A DNA stretch of 64,000 nt from Candidatus Poribacteria bacterium (GCA_028819845.1 JAPPKS010000027.1:248001-312000), one strand, 5' to 3'. Positions 1 to 10,900 are shown, counted from the first letter of the stretch. Notes: a model not told the origin generated them from the sequence alone. Translations and numbers: made by a program.

Positions 1-1092
1 AACCTTATGCGAGCTTTGAAGGCAGGCGGCGCGGAACTTGCCTTGTGCGCTTCAAATCCACTGAGCACCCAAGATGCTGTTGCTGCGTCCCTCGTGGCAC
101 ATGAGGACATCTCTGTCTTTGCAATAAAAGGCGAGGACAATGACACCTACTACCAACACATTGATGCAGCTGTAAACTTTCAGCCGTTAATTACAATGGA
201 TGACGGCGCCGACTTAGTTTCACAACTCCATTCTGAAAACACGAACCCCGCTCACGTCGAAAAGGTGCTCGCTGGGACAGAGGAGACGACAACTGGGGTG
301 ATTCGGCTCAAAAGCATGGCTGCTGAAGGTGTTCTTCGGTACCCAATCATCGCCGTCAATGACGCCAAGACAAAGCACTTCTTCGACAATCGGTACGGTA
401 CGGGGCAAAGTACATTGGACGGCATAATTCGTGCGACCAATTTGCTAATCGCCGGAACAACTGTTGTCGTTGTCGGTTACGGTTGGTGCGGCCGTGGATT
501 TGCCAACAGGGTGCGAGGGTTAGGAGCGAACGTCATCGTCACTGAGGTTGACCCATTGAGTGCATTAGAAGCAGTGATGGATGGATTCCGGGTCATGCCG
601 ATGATTGATGCGGCTGCGGAGGCGGATCTTGTTGTTACATTGACGGGGGATATTCATGTGTTGCGCCGCGAACATTTTGAGGTGATGAAGGACGGCGCAA
701 TTATTTGTAACTCGGGACACTTTAACGTTGAGATTGATATCCCAGCGCTTAAAGATTTGAGCATTGATGTGAGAACAGCCCGCGAATATGTCGAGGAATA
801 TACTTTGAAAGATGGGCGTAGACTTTGTTTGCTTGGTGAAGGGCGGTTAATCAATCTAGCCTCGGCTGAAGGCCATCCCGCAAGTGTCATGGATATGAGT
901 TTTGCTAATCAGGCATTGTCCGCCGAGTACATCGTCCGGAACGAGTCGGAAATGGAAAACCGTGTTTACCTCGTACCGCCGGCACTTGATGCCTCCGTCG
1001 CCCAGCTAAAATTACAAGCACTCGGCGTTACTATTGATGAGTTGACTGAAGAACAGCATACTTACCTAAATTCCTGGACGATGGGCACTTAA
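1..1092 (+). CDS. ahcY: Adenosylhomocysteinase, 5' end cut by the window edge
   Basis: S-adenosylhomocysteine hydrolase splits S-adenosylhomocysteine into adenosine and homocysteine in the cytoplasmic methyl cycle, using tightly bound NAD. The reading frame is open from base 1, so the ATG at base 7 is internal and roughly the first 50 residues of the family lie outside the window. The early segment with the NPLSTQD motif matches the substrate domain. A glycine-rich GYGWCGRG loop near codon 155 marks the Rossmann NAD domain, and [10 protein letters not shown] follows further on. The protein ends in SWTMGT and lacks the Lys/Tyr tail of the longer eukaryotic and proteobacterial enzymes, so it looks like the shorter archaeal/Thermotoga type. 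A PfkB kinase follows closely. Confidence 0.93.
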   Translation, partial: NLMRALKAGGAELALCASNPLSTQDAVAASLVAHEDISVFAIKGEDNDTYYQHIDAAVNFQPLITMDDGADLVSQLHSENTNPAHVEKVLAGTEETTTGVIRLKSMAAEGVLRYPIIAVNDAKTKHFFDNRYGTGQSTLDGIIRATNLLIAGTTVVVVGYGWCGRGFANRVRGLGANVIVTEVDPLSALEAVMDGFRVMPMIDAAAEADLVVTLTGDIHVLRREHFEVMKDGAIICNSGHFNVEIDIPALKDLSIDVRTAREYVEEYTLKDGRRLCLLGEGRLINLASAEGHPASVMDMSFANQALSAEYIVRNESEMENRVYLVPPALDASVAQLKLQALGVTIDELTEEQHTYLNSWTMGT

Positions 1093-1130
1093 GAATCAAG
1101 TCATGCGCGTATCTTGAGGATATCCGACTG

Positions 1131-1349
1131 ATGAAGAAATCGGAGCTATGGGAAAGTATAATATTGCTTTTTGCGGCGATTTTATTGTTGCCAATCTGGT
1201 TATTGCAGTCCGATCCTTCACGACTATCTGAAGGTATGTTTCGGCTCGGTCAAATTCTCCAAGGAGTTTTGTTGGTGACACTCGTCGTTATCTTGGTTCG
1301 CCGCGTTCGCCGCGTCGTGTATGCGCTGAGGAACAAAAATCGTCGATGA
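1131..1349 (+). CDS. Small membrane protein, two predicted helices
   Basis: A 72-residue protein of unknown function. Residues about 9-27 and 42-58 are hydrophobic and suggest two membrane helices, followed by a strongly basic tail (RRVRRVV then RNKNRR) likely to lie in the cytoplasm. A GAGGA sequence lies about 10 bases before the ATG. The gene sits 38 bases after ahcY and about 80 bases before the PfkB kinase on the same strand, so co-transcription is likely. I do not recognise a family. The reading frame could be a chance ORF, but the two-helix, basic-tail pattern favours a real protein. Confidence 0.5.
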   Translation: MKKSELWESIILLFAAILLLPIWLLQSDPSRLSEGMFRLGQILQGVLLVTLVVILVRRVRRVVYALRNKNRR

Positions 1350-1363
1350 ACTTGCGTTCATAG

Positions 1364-1391
1364 GCTTTCGAAAGCTTCGAAATCTCGAAAG
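1364..1391. repeat. Iterated TTCGAAA motif before the PfkB gene
   Basis: A 12-base palindrome GCTTTCGAAAGC (1364-1375) is followed by TTCGAAA (1376-1382) and TCGAAAG (1385-1391), giving three near copies about 9 bases apart. CTTTCGA (1365-1371) can also pair with TCGAAAG (1385-1391). It lies 40 bases upstream of the kinase start. It could be a repressor operator or a small RNA hairpin, and the sequence does not decide between them. Confidence 0.35.
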
Positions 1392-1430
1392 TTAAAACCA
1401 AAAGGGCGTGCCAATCTGAAAGGTTGATTG

Positions 1431-2336
1431 ATGAGTATTTTGGTTGTTGGATCGGTTGGACTGGATTCAGTGGAAACATCCGCCGGTAAAGTCGAGAACG
1501 CACTAGGTGGATCGGCAATCTATTTTTCGGTGGCAGCAAGTTTTTTTCACAATCCTATTCGCTTAATGGCTGTCATCGGCGATGATTTTCCTCAAGAACA
1601 CATTCACTTCCTTCAATCACGCGCAATTGATTTAACCGGGTTGGAGCTGATTCAAGGCGGCAAAACTTTTCGTTGGGGCGGGCGTTATACGGATGATCCG
1701 AACGCTGCGCTTACACTTTTCACTCATTTGAATGTCTATGGCGACTTTAATCCGAAGTTGCCCGCAAATCATAAAGATACACACTTCGTGTTTTTAGCGA
1801 ATATCAATCCTGAACTACAGTTGAGCGTCCTCCAGCAAACAACGGATGCAAAGTTAATTGTTTGCGATACAATGAATCTCTGGATTAATAATAGCCGGGA
1901 TGCACTCATCCGAACCTTGAGCAAGGTTGATATACTGATTATCAACGATAGCGAAGCCCGTCTTTTAACGGATGAAAGCAATCTTATACGCGCCGCGAAG
2001 GCAATCCTAACTTATGGACCGAACCGAGTGATTATTAAGAAGGGTGAACACGGGGCGGTTTCTTTGACGGACTCCACTTTCTTTTCCGCGCCGGCTTACC
2101 CACTGCAAATCGTGTCGGATCCAACCGGTGCCGGCGATAGTTTCGCAGGCGGATTCTTGGGTTATTTGGCGTCTACAGGCGATACGTCAGAGCATACTAT
2201 TCGCAAAGCCATAATATACGGGACGGTCATCGCCTCATTCAACGTTGAGGATTTCAGTCTAAACCGACAACGCTCCCTGACCCCCGCAGAAATCAACCAA
2301 CGCTATTCTGAAATTCAGAAATCGGTACAGTTATAA
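1431..2336 (+). CDS. PfkB-family carbohydrate/nucleoside kinase
   Basis: A ribokinase/PfkB-fold kinase of 301 residues that phosphorylates a sugar or nucleoside with ATP in the cytoplasm. The N-terminal segment SILVVGSVGLDS and the GGSAIYFS glycine pair fit the family's substrate side. The C-terminal signature DPTGAGDSFAGGF begins near residue 230 and contains the anion hole (GAGD) and the catalytic Asp near residue 236. I chose the ATG at 1431 rather than the TTG three bases earlier because an AAAGG ribosome site lies 7 bases before it. The substrate is not readable. The position just after ahcY makes adenosine a reasonable guess, because AhcY releases adenosine, but this is inference only. 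Confidence 0.85.
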   Translation: MSILVVGSVGLDSVETSAGKVENALGGSAIYFSVAASFFHNPIRLMAVIGDDFPQEHIHFLQSRAIDLTGLELIQGGKTFRWGGRYTDDPNAALTLFTHLNVYGDFNPKLPANHKDTHFVFLANINPELQLSVLQQTTDAKLIVCDTMNLWINNSRDALIRTLSKVDILIINDSEARLLTDESNLIRAAKAILTYGPNRVIIKKGEHGAVSLTDSTFFSAPAYPLQIVSDPTGAGDSFAGGFLGYLASTGDTSEHTIRKAIIYGTVIASFNVEDFSLNRQRSLTPAEINQRYSEIQKSVQL

Positions 2337-2628
2337 ACCTGCAAAACCGATTTGCCAACTAGGTCTTCACCAGTGCCAGCACGCTACACGCACCTATAGC
2401 GACTATCTGCCTACCATTATGCTGCGCCGAGTTTTAGCGCGGAAGTTCGGGAGGATTTCAGATAATCGCTGCCACAGGGTAGATTTAGAATAATTTCAGA
2501 CCAATCTCGCCGTCAAATTTGCCAAGGGTATGCTCAGTAAAATTTCGCATTTCTACTTTTCTTGGTGAAGATGCTTACTAGTGGCAATTCCTACGCTTTC
2601 ACATGAGTCAAGAAATTTAAGGTGAACT

Positions 2629-3282
2629 GTGGTAAAAGACGGTTTGTTAATTACTTTTGAGGGTATGGAAGGTTCAGGAAAAACGACGCAAATTCAACGG
2701 CTGTCCGCGGTTCTCAGTCAAGCGGGCTATGCCGTGTGCGTTACACGTGAACCGGGCGGGACACCCATATCGGAGGAAATTCGCGGCATCTTCTTGAATC
2801 CCAATCACAACGAAATGGAATCAACGACGGAGTTGCTATTGATTGCCGCGGCGCGGGCGCAACATGTGTCCGAGGTTATTTTACCCGCATTGGATGGTGG
2901 GAAGATTGTTATCTCCGATCGATACTCGGACGCAACGGTCGTTTACCAAGGCTATCGGTGCGGATTGGATTTGAATCTGATTCATAAGCTAAATCGTATC
3001 GCGGCACACGGCTTGTCACCGGAACGCACCTTTGTGTTAGATTTGCCGGTAGAAATCGGCTTAAAACGTGTGCAGCAGAGAAGGAGTGCGATGAATCGTT
3101 TGGATTTAGAGGATTTCGAATCTCACAATCGAATCCGCGAAGCCTATCTTGCGATCGCAAGTCAAGAGCCTGATCGCATTACCATAATTGATGCCGAAGC
3201 AAACGTGGATAGCATACATGAATTGATTAAGTCGGAAGTAGACGACTTATTGCGAACGAAGGGAGTGGAACGTAAACTGTAA
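2629..3282 (+). CDS. tmk: Thymidylate kinase
   Basis: dTMP kinase phosphorylates dTMP to dTDP for DNA synthesis. The 217-residue length is typical. The P-loop (EGMEGSGKTTQ, residues 11-21) is intact, the SDRYSDATVVYQG segment matches the family's DRY and YQG signature, and a basic LID-like stretch lies near residue 150. The start is GTG with an AAGGTGA ribosome site a few bases upstream. The next gene, holB, begins 26 bases later, a common tmk-holB pairing. Two further Tmk-like proteins occur at 53877 and 54739. This copy has the canonical motifs and is the likely housekeeping enzyme. Confidence 0.95.
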   Translation: MVKDGLLITFEGMEGSGKTTQIQRLSAVLSQAGYAVCVTREPGGTPISEEIRGIFLNPNHNEMESTTELLLIAAARAQHVSEVILPALDGGKIVISDRYSDATVVYQGYRCGLDLNLIHKLNRIAAHGLSPERTFVLDLPVEIGLKRVQQRRSAMNRLDLEDFESHNRIREAYLAIASQEPDRITIIDAEANVDSIHELIKSEVDDLLRTKGVERKL

Positions 3283-3308
3283 GATTTCGTTCCATTGATT
3301 CACCGCCT

Positions 3309-4265
3309 ATGCGGTCACCTATCATTGGCCACGAACAAATAATAGAACAACTGCTCCATGCCATTGAATCGAATCGTGTGGCAGGAGCATATCTGTTCGC
3401 AGGACCCGCAAATGTCGGCAAAGAAACCGTCGCCCTGTACTTTGCGAAGTCAATTAACTGCACGGCGTTGGAACAGGGGCCGTGCAACTCCTGTTTGTCT
3501 TGTCGCAAAATCGATAACGGAAACCATCCGGATATGCAGATAATAAATCCATTGGGCGCATGGATGAAAATAGATCAGATTCGCGAATTGCAAAAACGGA
3601 TTGTCTACCGGCCGCTTGAGGGGAATCGAAAAGTATATATACTGAATGAAGTAGATTGCATGAATCTGGAGGCGGCGAATTGCCTACTCAAAACTTTAGA
3701 AGAACCGCCAGCGGCATCGGTGTTAGTGTTGATTACTTCGAATTTAGATGCGTTATTGCCTACGATTCGATCCCGGTGCCAGATTATTGACTTTCACCTG
3801 CTTACCATTCCTGAACTTTCTGAGTACCTTGTGCGACAATTCAACCTTGAGGAACACAAAGCTTTTCACATCGCCTCGTTATCACGCGGCGCAGTTGGAA
3901 ATGCGTTGACCCGATTGAGAGAAAAAGAAGATATTTCTTATGAGGAAATCCCGGAGATTATAGAGTCTAGCGACCGATTGGCGGCTTTTCGCATAGCCGA
4001 GAAGTTCAATCGGGATCCGGATGCGCTTGAACAACTTGTATCTTGGTATCGAGATTTGTTACTGTTGCACCAAGGCGCCCCGGTGGATTCACTGACTCAT
4101 ATCTTTCATGCGCAGCGTCTGCAGCAACTGACGTCCCGATATTCACGGTTGAAACTGCAAACAGCTATTAAAACAGTTTTTGAAACCAGGGAATTGCTTA
4201 AACGTAACGTCAACAGCACGTTGGCACTAGAAGTGATGGTTTTGAAGTTGTTGCCCCGTACATGA
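3309..4265 (+). CDS. holB: DNA polymerase III delta-prime subunit
   Basis: Clamp-loader subunit of the replicative polymerase, 318 residues. The AAA+ fold is clear. A Zn-binding set of four cysteines lies at about 51, 59, 62 and 65, and the SRC arginine-finger motif is at about 155-157. The Walker-A-like loop reads G-P-A-N-V-G-K-E, with Glu replacing the usual Ser/Thr after Lys. Delta-prime does not need ATP binding in well-studied clamp loaders, so this is tolerable. LLKTLEEPP, typical of the gamma/tau/delta-prime group, is present. It is 26 bases downstream of tmk and about 100 bases before the TPR gene. Confidence 0.93.
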   Translation: MRSPIIGHEQIIEQLLHAIESNRVAGAYLFAGPANVGKETVALYFAKSINCTALEQGPCNSCLSCRKIDNGNHPDMQIINPLGAWMKIDQIRELQKRIVYRPLEGNRKVYILNEVDCMNLEAANCLLKTLEEPPAASVLVLITSNLDALLPTIRSRCQIIDFHLLTIPELSEYLVRQFNLEEHKAFHIASLSRGAVGNALTRLREKEDISYEEIPEIIESSDRLAAFRIAEKFNRDPDALEQLVSWYRDLLLLHQGAPVDSLTHIFHAQRLQQLTSRYSRLKLQTAIKTVFETRELLKRNVNSTLALEVMVLKLLPRT

Positions 4266-4372
4266 AACATCGCATTCGCAGCTGAAAATTTCACAGCGGA
4301 CGTGTCTCACCCGGCTAACCCTGCAATCGAATCCAATGACCGAGGGTAAACGCCGCGTTGAGGAGAATTTTC

Positions 4373-6619
4373 TTGATTGGAAAATTGTTGATTTGTGCCC
4401 AATTTATTTTTACTGTGTTAATGCCACTGGCCGTCTCTGCCCAAAACCAAGATGTGCAGGAAGATGTCGAGGCTGTCCAGTCTGCCCATGACCTCTTCTA
4501 CATTCGGAAATATTCAGAGGCGATTGCGGCTTATAAGCCCCTTTTGAAAACACCACTTCGTCCGAATACGAGAGATGCAATCCGCATAAATATGGGACGC
4601 TGCTATGTACATCTCGGCGAAGATGCGCTTGCCGCCCAAACTTTCCGCGCCATTATTGATGATAATCCAAGCGGTTCATACGCGAGCCAGGCGGTCCACC
4701 AAATAGGAAATCTCTATATCCAGAGGTATCAATACAATGATGCAATTCGATCGTGCAATGACCTCGTACAGAAATATCCGAAATCTCACGCAGCAGAAAT
4801 TGCGCGCTACTTAATCGCACAGTATTTGAACTCCGGCGGCATGGTCGATAAGGCAATTCAGAATTACCGCGGGTTTTTGAATGATTATCCGAATTCTGTT
4901 TACCATGTCAGCGCGCTGCACAGCCTCGTTCGGCTATACCTCGTGAGAGACCGGCACGACGAGGCACACGAATTACTTCAAGATTATCTCCGCCAAAATT
5001 CCGGCGATACAGACTTGATGGAGCAACTGGCAGACCTATATAAACAACAGGGTAAACATAGTGAGGCGTTTAGCCTTTACCATGCGGCGCTTGAGCACAA
5101 TCCGAACGATATTAATCTCTTAAAAAAAATTGGTGAATTACACGCGGAGCGCGGCGAACGTAATCAAGCCGTTCACGAGTGGTCGAAAATCATCGAGAAT
5201 GGTTCAATTCAACCACACCGATACCAACAACTAGGTGAAATCTATGTTTCTAATCAGATGTATGATGAGGCGATTGAAGTATATCAGACTGCACTGATAC
5301 GCGATACAACAAGCGTTTCCCTCTATACTAAGCTTGCTGATGTTTACAAAATTCAGGGTCAAATCGAAAACGCAATCAACACCTATCTACGGGCGTTGAA
5401 TGCGGTTGATATTGGGTATAGCAGTCGTGACAGACTCATTGAGAACATCGCCGAAATTTATGAAGGAGAGCAACAGGATCGCTTATTTGCGAAGATTGCT
5501 GCACGCCTAAAAACCGAACGCCGGAAAAGTCCTCAGAATCCGAAGCTAGTTTTGGCATTGGGCGAAATTTACTTTCATCAAGGGAATTTGGATTTAGCGC
5601 TTGAGAGTTTTTCCCGAATTCATCAGGTTTATCCGCCGGATCGCGGTCGATACTTGGAGAAATATGCGCACATTTTGGAACGGCAAAAGCATCCTAAAGC
5701 CGTTGATTATTACGAAAAAATCATCTCGCTTTTTCCGGATAGCGTTATGGCTTGGACCGCAAAGATGAAGGTGGCGCGGATTTACGTAACGATGGCACGC
5801 TGGCAGGATGCACTAGCGGTTTTGAACCAGATGGCGCAGCGGCACGAGGATGTAAACACGCTGCTCCTCTTGGGACATGTATGGTTACATGGCATCCATG
5901 ATGTTGCGGTGGCGATGAAAACTTACCAATCGTTAATGAGTCAACCATTGACATCTGCACAAGAGACTGAAGTTCAACTGCGATTGGCAGAATGCCAAAT
6001 TCTACAAGGTCAGCACAATCTGGCTCAGAATGTACTGCGCCCAATGGCTGGAGGACATGGCAAATTTAAAGCTGAAGCCCAAAAGTTAATTGGAGATTCA
6101 TTACTCCTTCAGGAACGCTTTGAGGATGCAGTTAAGGCGTACCATACCGTGTTGGAAATTGCCGCGTTCCATCCCGCGAGCAATGACGCTCTGGATCGAA
6201 TCGTCCTAATCAACTCCAATTCAGATTTTAACCGCGAACCACTCAAGCGTTACGTTAAAACATTGCATGCATACCTGAAAGGGCAAACGGATGACGCATT
6301 AAAGCAAGGTGCAGAAACGATCGACTTATACCCTCATGCGCTAATCATTGATGAGTTGAGGCTGTTATTCGGAGATATTTATCTGAATCAAGGTGACCAC
6401 ACTAGCGCGATCGATGCGTATCACCAGGTTGTCAATTTCGAGAGTCCACGCGCGCCGGAAGCACAGTCTAAGATTGCCGATATCTATCGCTGGCGACTAG
6501 GGGACGTTAGAAAAGCGATGCAAATGTATTCTACGTTGATAGATAGTCATCCGGAAAGCGTCGTTGTCGCCTATGCGCGTCAACAGATCAATGAGATGCA
6601 GAAGATGCTATCGGAATGA
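4373..6619 (+). CDS. Large exported tetratricopeptide-repeat protein
   Basis: A protein of about 748 residues composed mostly of TPR-type helical repeats from about residue 30 to the end, with many A..Y..AL..P spacings such as EAIEVYQTALIRD. The N-terminus (IGKLLICAQFIFTVLMPLAVSA) is a signal peptide with probable cleavage after VSA. I chose the TTG at 4373 because AGGAGA lies 6 bases upstream; a TTG at 4358 is also in frame but has no good ribosome site. Such proteins act as periplasmic scaffolds or outer-membrane assembly factors. No catalytic domain is visible and no partner can be assigned. It is convergent with the MFS gene, 34 bases from its end. Confidence 0.85.
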   Translation: MIGKLLICAQFIFTVLMPLAVSAQNQDVQEDVEAVQSAHDLFYIRKYSEAIAAYKPLLKTPLRPNTRDAIRINMGRCYVHLGEDALAAQTFRAIIDDNPSGSYASQAVHQIGNLYIQRYQYNDAIRSCNDLVQKYPKSHAAEIARYLIAQYLNSGGMVDKAIQNYRGFLNDYPNSVYHVSALHSLVRLYLVRDRHDEAHELLQDYLRQNSGDTDLMEQLADLYKQQGKHSEAFSLYHAALEHNPNDINLLKKIGELHAERGERNQAVHEWSKIIENGSIQPHRYQQLGEIYVSNQMYDEAIEVYQTALIRDTTSVSLYTKLADVYKIQGQIENAINTYLRALNAVDIGYSSRDRLIENIAEIYEGEQQDRLFAKIAARLKTERRKSPQNPKLVLALGEIYFHQGNLDLALESFSRIHQVYPPDRGRYLEKYAHILERQKHPKAVDYYEKIISLFPDSVMAWTAKMKVARIYVTMARWQDALAVLNQMAQRHEDVNTLLLLGHVWLHGIHDVAVAMKTYQSLMSQPLTSAQETEVQLRLAECQILQGQHNLAQNVLRPMAGGHGKFKAEAQKLIGDSLLLQERFEDAVKAYHTVLEIAAFHPASNDALDRIVLINSNSDFNREPLKRYVKTLHAYLKGQTDDALKQGAETIDLYPHALIIDELRLLFGDIYLNQGDHTSAIDAYHQVVNFESPRAPEAQSKIADIYRWRLGDVRKAMQMYSTLIDSHPESVVVAYARQQINEMQKMLSE

Positions 6620-6653
6620 GAAATTTGGTAGGACGAGGAACCCGCTGGAGAGG

Positions 6654-7799
6654 TTAGCTGATGCGGCATTCCGGTGCCCGCAGCCGTTTCAATCCTTCAA
6701 GGAAGAGGCAGAATGCAATTACGCCGGCGCAAAGCAGATAGGGACTCTTGATCCCCAAAGTCGAATCTGCAAATACCCCACCCAGAACGGGGCCCAACAA
6801 GATTCCACTCCCAAGTATTGCTTCGTGCCATCCACTTTTGTCACCCTTGCTTTCCTCCTCATGTAAACTGTAATACAAACTGCTGAAATAGGTAACGGCT
6901 GCACACACTGCTAAAGATGCAAAAGCGAACGCCCAAATTACGGCGTGGGTCCAACACCACATTCCCACAAACCCCATCACTGCTAGTAATTGCACACATA
7001 CCAGAGGGGTTAACCGGTAATGCCATCGCGTCGAGTTATCCGTGCCGAACCAAAGAAACGTTAAGGTTTGCACACCACCCAGCGTCAACATAAGATTGCC
7101 GAACATCTTTGCAGAGATGCCCATTTCTAGCGTTAATTTTGGTGCGATGCGCCTCAAGACGCCCAAGCAAAACCACGATGCAAAGTTAGAAATCCGCGCA
7201 ATCTGCAAAAAAATGCGTTGCGTTGTAGGAGGCGGCTGTGTTTCCTCCCATGTGTTTTCGAGACTTGAGGTAGGCTTTGCAGGGTTTTCTACGTGTAGAT
7301 GCTTCTTCGCCTGGGCGTTAATGGTGAACCAATTTAGCAGGCTGAAACCGCCGGCAAGATAGAATGGAATAACCGGATTTTTTCCCCGATACAGGTAACT
7401 CGAAGTTACAGGTCCGGCTGTAATACCGGTACTCCAAAACAGGTTGAAGAGCCGCAGCCGCTTAATCAAATGCCTGCCGCTTCCTCGTTCAGCAAGCCAC
7501 GCTTCGTACGCTGGCCAAAATAACGCTTGGCTCACGCCAACGCATGGAAAAACCAACGCTAGATGCAGCTTACGGAAACAGAACGGAAGCGAAAAGCTAA
7601 GGATCGCGAGTAACAGGCACCCCGCGGCGAGATTGTGGGTTCGGTTAATTCGATCGGAGAGCCGTCCGAAGGGAATGGCAAGAATAACGTAGATGCCGGT
7701 GCTAATCGCAGTGAGCGTACCTAAAAAGGTTGAAGTGAGATGGAGGTAGCTTGAATAGAATGCGGTATTTGTGAAAACCGCGCTAAAACAGAAATCCAT
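6654..7799 (-). CDS. Major facilitator superfamily transporter
   Basis: An inner-membrane transporter of at least 381 residues with about 12 hydrophobic segments. The loop between helices 2 and 3 reads GRLSDRINR, a match to the MFS signature G-x-x-x-D-R. The substrate cannot be deduced. The start is uncertain. The ATG at 7799 is preceded by CCCTCCTT, the opposite of a ribosome site, and falls inside the probable first helix. The frame stays open upstream for about 17 codons with plausible residues (RKYSAYLPALL). A GAAAGGA ribosome-like site at 7846-7852 suggests initiation near 7833-7841, where only ATC or CTG codons are available. Confidence 0.82.
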   Translation of the reverse strand: MDFCFSAVFTNTAFYSSYLHLTSTFLGTLTAISTGIYVILAIPFGRLSDRINRTHNLAAGCLLLAILSFSLPFCFRKLHLALVFPCVGVSQALFWPAYEAWLAERGSGRHLIKRLRLFNLFWSTGITAGPVTSSYLYRGKNPVIPFYLAGGFSLLNWFTINAQAKKHLHVENPAKPTSSLENTWEETQPPPTTQRIFLQIARISNFASWFCLGVLRRIAPKLTLEMGISAKMFGNLMLTLGGVQTLTFLWFGTDNSTRWHYRLTPLVCVQLLAVMGFVGMWCWTHAVIWAFAFASLAVCAAVTYFSSLYYSLHEEESKGDKSGWHEAILGSGILLGPVLGGVFADSTLGIKSPYLLCAGVIAFCLFLEGLKRLRAPECRIS

Positions 7800-7989
7800 A
7801 AGGAGGGCGGGAAGGTAGGCGCTATATTTTCGCAGTACGATGTCATCCTTTCACGAACTCAAATGGTATACACCAAATCGGGAGTACACAACGAGATTAG
7901 CTGCCGTCTCCAATGTTTACCGAGAGCACATAATGCGAGCGCGATAAAATTTAAGCTGTGCAATGCGAGGCGAATTCAGTCGGCAGTTG

Positions 7990-10900
7990 CTACTTGTCCG
8001 TTTTCTCGATCGGTTCTTCGCTGATACCTCCTTCACCTTGCTCTTGTTCAATTGCCGTACTATTGTTGTTGGAACGCCACTCCTTTGCCTGTTCTTCTAA
8101 CCTGCGGAGATCGTTCGGATTTTTGATATCAATAATGTGGGGCGTGATAATGATTACAATCTCAGAGTTTTCCGTCGCGGTTTCTGTTCTTCTGAACAAA
8201 TTGCCCAAAAATGGAATATCCCCCAAGACCGGCATTTTACTTTCAATTTTCTGTTGTTTTTGCTTAATCATTCCCCCTACCACAATTCTCTGTCCGTCCT
8301 CCACGTCAATGTAAGCGCTGATTGAGCTATCTTCCGTGATTGGCGCGTTGAAGTCTGTAAACTCAATAAAGTTACTGGCTTGGATTTGCACAATCTCCAA
8401 CCCTATGGTGCGTTTACCGTCTGGTCCCGCTTTAGACTTCGCAATGTGGGGCTTAATCGTGATGTTGATACCGACAGGCGGCGTAATGAAATCGTAATTG
8501 AACAACGGCTGATTGACCGTTTCACCCAAAAGGCTTCTGGTATCAACACTCTGTAGATACGGTATCGAACGCCCGCGGCTCCACGTCGCCTCTTGGTTAT
8601 CCCGCGTTAGCAGTGAAGGGGTCGATAACGTCTTCACTTTGTTTTCCCGCATTAGTGTGTGAAGAAGCGCCATGTATTCTTTTGTCGCCACGCTGTAGGT
8701 GAAACCACTAATTTCCTGATCAAGAGCGAATTTAGTATCTAGACCCCCGACGAGGGGATTGCCAGCGCGCAGTTCTTCACCGAATAGCCTGTTCTCTTGG
8801 GCAGTCAATTCAAGGCCTAGTTTCGTGGTTTCATCCAACGTCACCTCAAGAATCTGGATGTCGATCCAGACTTGACCGCGCACGAAGTCAAGGCCGCGAA
8901 TCAGGGCTTCAACATCCGGCAGATAGCGCTGAGCCGTGGTTACGATGAGCGAATTGGTGTCTGGGTCCGCAAAGACGGTGACTTTACCGCGCAGCGAATT
9001 GATATCTTTCTGTTCACCGCGTCCACCGCGCGTGAAGTAGCGTCTCCAACTGAAACCTTGGCGGTCATCATCACCTTCCCATACTTCGCTTAACACATCC
9101 TTTATCTGTTCTGCGTTGGCGTATTCAAGCCGGATGGGTTTTGTAATTTCTTTCTGCGCTTCCGGTGTCGGCACATCAATCTGCTTAATCACCTCCCAAA
9201 TGAGTTCGAAATTACGCTGTGTCGCGGTTGAGATGAAGACTGCATTCAGCGTGGGGTATGCCTCAGCTGTCACATTTCCGGCAAGCGCGCTCCGATTTTG
9301 GTTCGGTTGATTAGGCATCCACCACACGCGCGATGTACCGCTACCCTGGCGGTATAGGTTGTTGATAATGGTCTCGACATTCTCGGCGTCTGCATATTCC
9401 AAGAAATAAGGCCGTGTGGCCCATTCTTGGTCCGGCATGCTCACGTCAAGGCGTTTAATGAGATCCTCAATGGTTTCAAAATTTTGTTCCGCAGTGGAAA
9501 CCATCAATACATTCAAGCGCGCATCCGGTACAAGGTGGACAGGGCCCTGGATACCAAAACCGGATGTATCTGTCCGAGAAAGTTCTTGCCGATCCCACCA
9601 GGATCTGTTTTGGTCCCGCCCCGCGCTGCCGCCTTCAAAGAGATCTTGAAGATTCTGGGCTATTGTCACGGCTTGTGCAAATTTCATAAAGTAGAGTCGA
9701 ATCTCTTCTTGCGGGTCGGACTGGTCGAGTTCTGTAATGAGTTTTTCGATTATCGGGAAGTTTCGCGGATCTGAGGCGATAACCACAGCATTCAAGTGAT
9801 CGCTCGATGCTATATTTACCGTACCGATAATGCCTTGATGTTCCTGTTCAGCAGTCTCTCTGCGTAAACGGCTGCGCCGGTTCTGCCATTCGCGTCTTTC
9901 CCACCTACTCGCGTATCGACCCGGACGACGTCCGGCGGTTTGGCCAGTAATGATTTCTTCGAGCGTTTGAGCGATGTCTTCAGCTATAGCGTGTTTCAAT
10001 CGGAAGATTCGCATTTCTGTTTGGACGCTCGGCGCCGTATCTAATTGCTGGATCAGTTCCCTGAGCACAACAAGATTCGGCTCGGACGCTTTAATGATGA
10101 GCGAATTTGAACTTTCGTCTGCGGCAATCTGGATGCGGCCGCGAATCATGTCAATTCCCGCGCCGCTGTTCTTGGCTTTCTCCATCATCTCACGCATTTC
10201 ATCCGGATTGCTGGTATAGCTCATTTTCCTGAGTATATTTGTAACTTGTTCTTCTTGGCGAAACACTTCGCTTAGGGTTTGTGCTAAGGACCTGGCTGTT
10301 GCATTGGTCAATGGAATTACCTCGACCTTTAGCGGTACGTCCGGATCTTCGTCCGCGACCTGCAAAATGGTAACAATCCTGCGAATATTGGAGGCGAGGT
10401 CGGTGATTATCAACGAATTACTGTTTGCGTCGGCGAAAATGTTTGCCGCACTGTTCAGTAACGGTTTAATACCGCCTACCAACTCCGATGCAGTAGCGCT
10501 ATTCAACTGGATTATGTAGGTTTGGATTTCGTCAGTCGGTTCAATCAGGTTGGGATCTGCAGTTACACGCTTGACCGGCACCTTCATCTGTACTGCTTTA
10601 TTGAATGTGGTGATTAGTACTGTTTTATTGGTACGTATCATTGTTAGATTGTACTGTGATAATACGGTTTTGATTTCCTCCAGCGTTTCCTCAATTGTCA
10701 CGTTTCTGAGATTGGTTAGTGCAAACTTCTTGTCTTTGATGTCGTTTTCGGCGGCGACAATCGTGAGATCGGCTTCCTCGCTGATGAATTTAATTAGGTT
10801 TTGCAAATCTCCACTTGAGAAGTCGAAGTCGAATCTGACGGCTGTTCCGGCTTCATCCCGTTCTGCGACTTGCATCCCCTTCCGATTGTCTTCTTCGCCC

